49,885 nucleotides of DNA, taken from positions 1 through 49,885 of the forward strand of contig CAMTPA010000012.1 of the NCBI GenBank assembly GCA_947074275.1, given 5' to 3'. The DNA is from an uncultured Bacteroides sp. GTDB taxonomy: Bacteria; Bacteroidota; Bacteroidia; Bacteroidales; Bacteroidaceae. Below the pieces are notes generated by a model. That model saw nothing but the letters and a program-made list of their open reading frames with translations, was not told the origin of the DNA and did no database searches. Made by a program: the position numbers and the translations under genes. Shown piece after piece: positions 43,884 to 49,885 of this stretch (positions are counted from its first letter, which is position 1; the number at the start of each line of letters is the position of its first letter).

Positions 43884-45133
43884 TGAGAGAGCTTGCTAAC
43901 AAAATAGACACACTCCTTATGTCGTGGGGGGTAAATTCCAAGGTTGCTTCTCAGTCGGTAGACGTTGTTTTGCTGATACTGGTTTTATTGGTGGTGCTGA
44001 TTGCCGACCTTTTTTGTCGGTATGTCATAGTGAATACCATTACAAAACTGGTGAAAAAAACACGAGCTACGTGGGATGACATCCTGTTTGATAGAAAAGT
44101 GCTCAACTACCTAAGCCATATTGTCGCACCTATTCTTCTTTTTGTGCTACTACCCCTTGCTATTCCCGATGAGAAAGTTCTCGATTTTCTTCGTCGACTG
44201 TGTGTGATTTATATTATTGCTGTAGTTTTGCGGTTTAGCACGGCTTTTCTTGCTGCCATATATTACCTTTATAGTACGCGCGAGCAAACGCGAAATAAAC
44301 CATTGAAAGGATTGCTTCAAACGGCACAAGTTATATTATTCTTTATTGGAGGCATCTTTATCATAAGCATCATTCTCGATAAGTCGCCAATGGCTTTGCT
44401 TACGGGATTGGGTGCATCGGCCGCTATTTTAATGTTGGTTTTCAAAGACAGCATTATGGGATTTGTATCGGGCATACAGCTCACAGCAAACAATATGCTA
44501 CGTGTGGGCGACTGGATTGCTATGCCCAAATATGGAGCGGATGGAACGGTAATTGAAGTGACACTCAACACCGTGAAAGTGCGCAATTGGGATAACACCA
44601 TCACCACTATTCCACCTTATGCTTTGGTAAGCGATTCGTTTCAAAACTGGCGAGGTATGGAGGAGTCGGGTGGTAGGCGTATCAAAAGATCTATCAATAT
44701 TGATATGAACAGTGTAAAGTTTTGTACTCCAGATATGCTCGATAAGTATAGACAAATAGATTTGCTGAAAGAATATATTTCTGAAACGGAAAACAAGATA
44801 AAGGCATACAACGAAGAACACGGCGTGAACGATGCGATAAAGGTAAACGGTCATCGTCAAACCAATATTGGTGTGTTTCGGGCTTATCTTAATAATTACC
44901 TGAAAAGTCTTCCTACTATCAATCAGCGTATGACTTGTATGGTTCGTCAACTTCAACCTACCGAAACAGGCATACCGATGGAACTTTATTTCTTTTCGGC
45001 AATCAAAGAGTGGATTCCTTACGAAGGTGTGCAAGCTGATGTTTTCGATCACGTGCTTGCCATTATTCCCGAATTTGACTTACGTGTATTCCAAAACCCA
45101 TCGGGCGATGATTTGAGAAGCCTCCATCATTAA
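43880..45133 (+). CDS. YbdG-like MscS-family mechanosensitive channel
   Basis: This 417-residue inner-membrane protein has about five membrane helices in the first 180 residues. The last contains the MscS pore signature with small residues (LLTGLGASAAILMLVFKDSIMGFVSGIQL), followed by the beta domain (DWIAMPKYGADGTVIEVTLNTVKVRNWDNT) and a cytoplasmic alpha/beta domain. Length and sequence resemble E. coli YbdG. The ATG overlaps the DUF4435 stop by 4 bp; a second ATG follows at once. It may be a stress-release channel or, as an inference from operon structure, a membrane-acting component of the ATPase/TOPRIM system. Confidence 0.9.
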   Translation: MMRELANKIDTLLMSWGVNSKVASQSVDVVLLILVLLVVLIADLFCRYVIVNTITKLVKKTRATWDDILFDRKVLNYLSHIVAPILLFVLLPLAIPDEKVLDFLRRLCVIYIIAVVLRFSTAFLAAIYYLYSTREQTRNKPLKGLLQTAQVILFFIGGIFIISIILDKSPMALLTGLGASAAILMLVFKDSIMGFVSGIQLTANNMLRVGDWIAMPKYGADGTVIEVTLNTVKVRNWDNTITTIPPYALVSDSFQNWRGMEESGGRRIKRSINIDMNSVKFCTPDMLDKYRQIDLLKEYISETENKIKAYNEEHGVNDAIKVNGHRQTNIGVFRAYLNNYLKSLPTINQRMTCMVRQLQPTETGIPMELYFFSAIKEWIPYEGVQADVFDHVLAIIPEFDLRVFQNPSGDDLRSLHH

Positions 45134-45163
45134 AAGAACAATACTACTTATATATTTCAAACT

Positions 45164-46060
45164 ATGAGCACCACCCCACAAAATCCCATTATTCGCGAAA
45201 TAACTCCTTTGTCCGACAAAGACTGCTTTTACATAGCCGAACGACACAAAACCGAATTTACCTATCCAATGCACAATCACGCCGAGTTTGAACTCAACTT
45301 TTGTGAAAATGCTGCTGGTGTGCGGCGGATTGTTGGTGATTCATCCGAAGTGATTGGCGATTATGATTTGGTGCTAATTACAGGAAAAGATTTGGAGCAC
45401 GTGTGGGAGCAACACGAATGCCAGTCGAAAAGTATTCGTGAGGTAACAATTCAATTCTCATCCGACCTTTTCTTTAAGAGTTTCATTAATAAGAATCAGT
45501 TCAATTCCATTCGTCAAATGCTTGATAGAGCACAAAAAGGATTGTGTTTTCCGATGTCTACCATTATGAAAGTATATCCCCTTCTCGATTCACTTGTTTC
45601 CGAAGAACAAGGTTTTTATGCCGTAATCAAGTTTATGACGATGCTTTACGAACTATCATTGGTGGGTGAGGATGCTCGCACGCTTTCGAGTTCATCTTTT
45701 GCCAAAATAGGCATCCACTCCGATAGTAGGCGGGTACTTAAAGTGCAAGAATACATCAATCAGCATTATCAAGAAGAGATCCGTTTGAATCAGCTTGCCG
45801 ATATGGTAGGGATGACCTCTGTCTCATTCAGTCGTTTTTTTAAACTCCGCACAGGTAAGAATCTTTCAGATTACATCATTGATATTCGTTTGGGATTTGC
45901 TTCTCGAATGCTTGTCGACTCCACAATGTCGATAGCCGAAATTTGCTATGAATGTGGGTTTAATAATCTTTCCAATTTCAATCGGATATTTAAGAAAAAA
46001 AAGGAGTGTTCGCCTAAAGAATTTCGTGAAAACTATCGGAAAAATAAGAAGTTGATATAA
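45164..46060 (+). CDS. AraC-family transcription regulator
   Basis: This 298-residue regulator has an N-terminal cupin-like sensor (PMHNHAEFELNF, residues about 35-46) and a C-terminal double helix-turn-helix (about 195-293): IRLNQLADMVGMTSVSFSRFFK and SIAEICYECGFNNLSNFNRIFKKK, then SPKEFRENYRK. It lies 30 bp after the MscS gene in the same direction with no terminator between, so it may be part of that transcript. The sugar or signal sensed is unknown. A role in controlling the nearby mannanase genes is possible because such regulators often flank glycan loci. Confidence 0.93.
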   Translation: MSTTPQNPIIREITPLSDKDCFYIAERHKTEFTYPMHNHAEFELNFCENAAGVRRIVGDSSEVIGDYDLVLITGKDLEHVWEQHECQSKSIREVTIQFSSDLFFKSFINKNQFNSIRQMLDRAQKGLCFPMSTIMKVYPLLDSLVSEEQGFYAVIKFMTMLYELSLVGEDARTLSSSSFAKIGIHSDSRRVLKVQEYINQHYQEEIRLNQLADMVGMTSVSFSRFFKLRTGKNLSDYIIDIRLGFASRMLVDSTMSIAEICYECGFNNLSNFNRIFKKKKECSPKEFRENYRKNKKLI

Positions 46061-46086
46061 AGCGATTTATCTTATTGTGAGAATTG

Positions 46087-46171
46087 GTTTGCTAAATATA
46101 CATATCTGTCGTGGTGGATATGTATATTCAGCTTGATAGAATAGATATGTACATTTAGCAAACTGAATATA
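46087..46171. repeat. Nested inverted repeats between araC-like and AKR genes
   Basis: Outer arms of 21 bp (46087-46107 and 46143-46163, one mismatch, GTTTGCTAAAT ... ATTTAGCAAAC) enclose an inner perfect 11-bp hairpin (46096-46106 with 46117-46127) and a 9-bp alternative pair (46123-46131 with 46163-46171). The three pairings exclude one another. It sits between convergent genes and could be a terminator, a decaying mobile-element end or regulator sites of the form GATATGTAyAT. Confidence 0.65.
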
Positions 46172-46241
46172 GTAGGTTAATATTTAAACAAAGAGTATTC
46201 TTGTAGCTACTTTTTGAAAAAAGGTGTAGGTTAGGCTATGT

Positions 46242-47243
46242 TTATTTACAAATATCCTCTATTGCCTTCAATTCTTCTTTGGTAAATCGGATGTTTTGTA
46301 ATGCTTTCAGATTGTCGGCCATTTGTGTCGTCGAGCTTGCACCTATAATTACCGAGGTCACCATTTCATCTTTCAGCAACCATGCCAGTGCCATTTCAGC
46401 CAATGTTTGTTTTCTCTGCTGGGCTATTTTGTTTAGTTCCGACACCCTGTATAAAACTTCATTGGTGAGTTGCTCTTTTTTTAGGAAACCACCACGTGCA
46501 ATACGCGAATTTTCGGGGATACCTTGTAAGTAGCGATTGGTCAGAAGTCCTTGTGCCAACGGAGAGAACGCAATGAAGCCAGCTTTGTTATCGTAGGATT
46601 GTTGTAAAGTGCCTTCAGTTTCGGGCTGACGGTGAAACAAATTGTACTTTCCTTGATAAAGCAAGCAAGGCACATTGTGTTGTGACAGATAAGAATAAGC
46701 AAACTGAGCAGCTTCTTTGGGATATTTAGAAATTCCGATGTAAAGTGCCTTGCCTCCTTTCACTATATCTACCAATGCTTGCAAAGTCTCTTCGATAGGT
46801 GTTTCGGGATCGTAACGGTGTGAATAGAAAATATCTACATACTCCAAATTCATTCGTCGTAGGCTTTGGTCGAGACTTGCTATCAAGTGTTTGCGTGAGT
46901 TCCAGCTGCCATAAGGGCCTTGCCACATATCGTGTCCGGCTTTGGTAGAGATGAAAAGTTCGTCGCGATAGGGGGCAAATGACTTTTTCATAATAGTACC
47001 AAAAGTCTCTTCGGCCGACCCATACGAAGGCCCATAGTTGTTGGCCAGGTCGAAGTGAGTGATACCATTGTCGAATGCGTAGTGTGCCATTTGTATGCAA
47101 TTAGCTAACGTGTCTACATCGCCAAAGTTGTGCCACAATCCCAGTGATACTTCGGGTAATAAAATACCACTTTTTCCACAACGACGATATTTCATCGTAC
47201 CGTCATATCTGTTTTCATTGGCGAAGAATCGTGTATTCATCAT
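46242..47243 (-). CDS. Aldo/keto reductase, YghZ-like
   Basis: This 333-residue cytoplasmic NADPH-dependent oxidoreductase has a TIM-barrel fold. Catalytic tetrad motifs are THFDLANNYG (Asp and Tyr), ISTKAGHDMW (Lys) and DIFYSHRYD (His). The NADP-binding motif near the C terminus is VTSVIIGASSTTQM. Sequence style, including GPYGSWNSRKHL and FSPLAQGLLTNRYL, matches the YghZ/KCNAB-like branch, which reduces aldehydes such as L-glyceraldehyde 3-phosphate. Two adjacent ATGs start the gene. It lies between the AraC regulator and the mannanase gene. Confidence 0.93.
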   Translation of the reverse strand: MMNTRFFANENRYDGTMKYRRCGKSGILLPEVSLGLWHNFGDVDTLANCIQMAHYAFDNGITHFDLANNYGPSYGSAEETFGTIMKKSFAPYRDELFISTKAGHDMWQGPYGSWNSRKHLIASLDQSLRRMNLEYVDIFYSHRYDPETPIEETLQALVDIVKGGKALYIGISKYPKEAAQFAYSYLSQHNVPCLLYQGKYNLFHRQPETEGTLQQSYDNKAGFIAFSPLAQGLLTNRYLQGIPENSRIARGGFLKKEQLTNEVLYRVSELNKIAQQRKQTLAEMALAWLLKDEMVTSVIIGASSTTQMADNLKALQNIRFTKEELKAIEDICK

Positions 47244-47337
47244 AAGGTTGAAGTTATTAAATGTTTTTAGAATGTGCCAATATAGTTATAATTGTATATA
47301 TAAAGAATAAATAGTATTATGAAATGATAAAATAATA

Positions 47338-47369
47338 TTGTAATATTAAAGGTTGATGGCTTATTTTTG
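47338..47369 (+). promoter_or_regulatory. Promoter of the mannanase gene
   Basis: TTG at 47338-47340, then 21 bases, then TATTTTTG at 47362-47369 (TAnnTTTG). Transcription would start near 47376, downstream of the in-frame ATG at 47353, which supports the start at 47395. Confidence 0.65.
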
Positions 47370-47394
47370 TAATGTTAAACAAACTCTAAGAACT

Positions 47395-48699
47395 ATGTCG
47401 AAACATACAACACTTGTCTTTATGGTGCTTGCATTGTTATGTGCTTGCCAGTCTAAACACACTGCTTCGGTGGAAAACCCTTTTGTACGTGTAGAGAACG
47501 GAAAACTAATGAAAGGTGACACTCCTTATTATTATGTAGGAACTAATTTTTGGTATGGCGCTATCTTGGGTTCCGAAGGAGAAGGTGGCGACCGCAAACG
47601 CTTGGCGGAAGAACTCGATTTTATGAAAAGCATCGGTATCGACAACTTACGTGTTTTAGTAGGTTCGGATGGTAGTCGTGGAATCACTGCTAAGGTAGAG
47701 CCTACTTTGCAAACTGCACCCGGTGTGTACAATGACACAATATTGGCAGGACTCGATTATTTGCTTATGGAAATGGGCAAACGAGATATGAAAGCGGTTC
47801 TTTACTTGAATAACTCTTGGGAGTGGAGTGGAGGATATGGTCAGTATTTAGAGTGGGCGGGCTATGGCAAAGCGGTAGTGCCTGCGGTAGACGGATGGCC
47901 AGCCTATATGGATTACGTGAAGCAATTTGTTCAATCGGATAGTGCGAAGGCTCTGTTTGCCAATTATGTAGATGATATGGTGACACGAACCAATAGGTAT
48001 ACGGATATAAAATACACGGATGATCCCACGATTATGTCGTGGCAGATTGGCAATGAGCCTCGCGCTTTTTCGGATGATAATAAAGAGGCTTTTGCTCAAT
48101 GGATGGCAAGTGTGGCTGCACAACTTAAGTCGCTCGACGCAAATCACTTGGTTTCTACGGGTAGCGAAGGAAAGCACGGTTGCGAACAAGATATTGTGTT
48201 GTTTGAAACCATACACGGAGACCCTAATATCGATTATATGAACATTCACATTTGGCCGTACAACTGGAGCTGGGCCGATAAGGATAGCTTGCAGCAACAT
48301 CTACCACGTGCCAAGCAAAACACCATTGATTATATGAACGAACATCTGGCTATTGCTAAGAAATATGGCAAACCTGTAGTACTTGAAGAATTTGGCTTTC
48401 CACGTGATGGATTCAAATTTGGCAAAACAGACCCAACCAGCAGTCGCGACGAATATTACACTTTTGTGTTTGAGCAAATAGCCAACCCTGATATGCAGGA
48501 TGGTTTGCTTGCAGGTTGCAACTTCTGGGCTTGGGGGGGATTTGCCGAACCGTCGACCGAACACATCTATTGGATGAAAGGCGACGAATACACGGGCGAC
48601 CCTGCACAAGAAGAGCAAGGACTCAACTCGGTGTTCGCTTCCGATACTACAATTCCTATTATCAAAGCTGCTAATCAGCGATTGGGAAATATTAAATAG
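47395..48699 (+). CDS. GH5-type beta-mannanase-like lipoprotein
   Basis: This 434-residue lipoprotein has lipobox LLCAC (Cys18). The catalytic barrel is similar to GH5 subfamily 7 endo-beta-1,4-mannanases. YYYVGTNFWYGAILGS opens the barrel, SWQIGNEPRAF supplies acid/base Glu221, IHIWPYNWSW is the His/aromatic segment, and VLEEFGFP supplies nucleophile Glu332; CNFWAWGGFA ends the barrel. It should cut mannan or glucomannan at the cell surface. The start at 47395 gives the lipoprotein signal and lies downstream of the promoter. An esterase gene follows 136 bp later. Confidence 0.92.
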   Translation: MSKHTTLVFMVLALLCACQSKHTASVENPFVRVENGKLMKGDTPYYYVGTNFWYGAILGSEGEGGDRKRLAEELDFMKSIGIDNLRVLVGSDGSRGITAKVEPTLQTAPGVYNDTILAGLDYLLMEMGKRDMKAVLYLNNSWEWSGGYGQYLEWAGYGKAVVPAVDGWPAYMDYVKQFVQSDSAKALFANYVDDMVTRTNRYTDIKYTDDPTIMSWQIGNEPRAFSDDNKEAFAQWMASVAAQLKSLDANHLVSTGSEGKHGCEQDIVLFETIHGDPNIDYMNIHIWPYNWSWADKDSLQQHLPRAKQNTIDYMNEHLAIAKKYGKPVVLEEFGFPRDGFKFGKTDPTSSRDEYYTFVFEQIANPDMQDGLLAGCNFWAWGGFAEPSTEHIYWMKGDEYTGDPAQEEQGLNSVFASDTTIPIIKAANQRLGNIK

Positions 48700-48741
48700 C
48701 ATTTTTTCTCTCTCTTTGCAATATATAATTGTTTTTGTGGA

Positions 48742-48771
48742 CTTTAGGAGTGTAGTGATGCACTCCTAAAG
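48742..48771 (+). terminator. 11-bp perfect hairpin between mannanase and esterase genes
   Basis: CTTTAGGAGTG (48742-48752) pairs perfectly with CACTCCTAAAG (48761-48771) across an 8-base loop. There is no T-run after it, so it may act as an attenuator or 3'-end stabiliser, not as a full terminator. Confidence 0.55.
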
Positions 48772-48835
48772 CGCATATATTTATATCTATTGCATATTAA
48801 TCGAAATCGTAAATCTTATACATAAAAAAAATAAT

Positions 48836-49840
48836 ATGAAAAACTGGTTATTAAGTGCTTGTTTATTAAGTGGCTCTATTGGTTTGTTTGCTCAGAATGA
48901 TAAAACAGATTTGAGCCTAACGTACCGCATTGATCCTGTAAACGATTGGATGTCTTATGCGCCATCATCGCCCGAGGTGCAGATTGTAGCTATAAATAAA
49001 GGTGATGCGGCGGTTTCATCAATCGTAAAATTAGAGGTGACGACCGATCAACGTGCTCCTTTGAGTGCGTTCTCTCAATCAGTCTCTTTGCAAAAAGGGG
49101 ATTCTGCTGTGTTGAATTTCGATTTTACGGTTCCTGCTCCGGGGTTCTACCGCTGCATTGTTTCAGAAAATAACACAGTGGTGAAACGTTTCAATATAGG
49201 TTACGAACCCGAAAGCATTGTTTCTTTGTCGGACGCACAGCCCGATTTGAAAGAGTTTTGGGACAATGCCAAAGCCGAATTGGCTCAAGTAGCTCCCGAA
49301 TATCAGCTGACTCAAATTACTGATGATGAAAACAAAAATCGTAAACTCTACTTGGTTAAGATGAAATCTTTGGGTGGAGAAGAAATATCGGGCTACTATT
49401 CAGTGCCAGTGAAGAAAGGAAAATATCCAGCAATAATCTCTTATATGGGGTATGGCTCTAAACCGTGGATACCAGGTGGAACTCCAGGTTACGTAGAGTT
49501 TGTTCTTTCTACGCGTGGACAAGGTTTGCAAGAACCTACCAATACCTACGGCGATTGGATCACCTATAATTTAGATGCAAAAGACAACTATTATTATAAA
49601 GGTGCATTTATGGATTTGGTGCGTGCAGTCGACTTTGTAGCATCGCGTCCTGAAGTGAATACTGAATGTATATTTGCTGAAGGTGGAAGTCAAGGAGGAG
49701 CTTTCTCGCTTGCAGCAGCTGCTTTGGATGATCGTTTTTGTGCCATTGGCCCTACAATACCTTTTTTGTCTGATTATCCCGACTACTTTAAAATAGTGCA
49801 TTGGCCAGCAGAACCAATACTAAAACGACAACAAGAATTA
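48836..49840 (+). CDS. Acetyl-xylan/cephalosporin-C esterase-like (CE7), truncated at contig end
   Basis: The gene begins at an ATG with a signal peptide (MKNWLLSACLLSGSIGLFAQ). About residues 22-125 form an N-terminal beta-sandwich. From about 130 an alpha/beta hydrolase of the AXE1/CE7 type follows, with FSTRGQG-like VLSTRGQGLQEPTNTYG, and GGSQGG with nucleophile Ser285. The last Asp/His part is missing because the contig ends at 49840. The frame continues open into the adapter as RSEEHTSELQSR, an artifact. Next to a mannanase it probably removes acetyl groups from mannan or another plant polymer. 335 codons are present. Confidence 0.88.
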
Positions 49841-49885
49841 AGATCGGAAGAGCACACGTCTGAACTCCAGTCACGAGATTCCATC
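49841..49885. other. Illumina TruSeq index adapter at contig end (artifact)
   Basis: The last 45 bases start AGATCGGAAGAGC and are the exact reverse complement of bases 3-47 of the window, including the same index (GAGATTCC). They must be trimmed. The biological sequence ends inside the esterase gene. Confidence 0.97.

Overview
The window is one assembled Bacteroidetes contig, most likely from the order Bacteroidales. The evidence is SusC/SusD/SusE-type starch uptake genes, a zinc-free type B ribosomal protein L31, many secreted lipoproteins, TAnnTTTG -7 promoter boxes, a C-terminal sorting domain typical of the type IX secretion system (T9SS), and a Bacteroidetes-type class II aldolase. T9SS cargo argues against Bacteroides sensu stricto and for a relative of Paludibacter, Dysgonomonas, Porphyromonas or similar; I cannot name the genus. 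Both ends are Illumina TruSeq adapter (1-47 and 49841-49885), so the biological sequence is about 48-49840 and neither end is a natural boundary.

Layout. 168-9028 is a starch/glycogen-type utilisation operon: SusC-like receptor, SusD-like and SusE/F-like surface lipoproteins, then a GH13 alpha-amylase with a T9SS tail, set apart by a 16-bp intercistronic hairpin. 9206-22748 is mainly housekeeping: L31, two paralogous endonuclease/exonuclease/phosphatase (EEP) proteins flanking fructose-bisphosphate aldolase, a beta-helix lipoprotein whose start carries a C9 tract, PepD, a small membrane protein, an OmpH-like lipoprotein, an FtsB/DivIC-like protein, DnaX, PspC, tRNA-His, a CapA-like lipoprotein and FolD. 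23230-32251 is accessory: a lipocalin-like lipoprotein, a TonB-dependent receptor paired with a beta-helix lipoprotein, a YicI-like GH31 enzyme, a frameshifted stub of a TonB-receptor-like gene, and a two-pore-region-free potassium-channel-like protein with a changed filter. 32807-40943 holds a giant alpha-2-macroglobulin-like protein that lacks the thioester motif, a DUF1573 protein and MeaB.

41976-45133 is the most interesting unit: a compact OLD/ABC-type ATPase, a DUF4435/TOPRIM-like protein and a YbdG-type MscS channel, tightly packed and started by a good promoter. The first two genes have the same domain pair as the PARIS anti-phage system (AriA/AriB), with a channel as a possible third component. 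45164 to the end has an AraC regulator, an aldo/keto reductase, a GH5 beta-mannanase-like lipoprotein and a CE7-type acetyl esterase cut by the adapter, which looks like the beginning of a mannan-degradation locus.

The intergenic regions carry strong hairpin terminators, several large inverted repeats, and two families of 22-23 bp periodic repeats that no gene explains.
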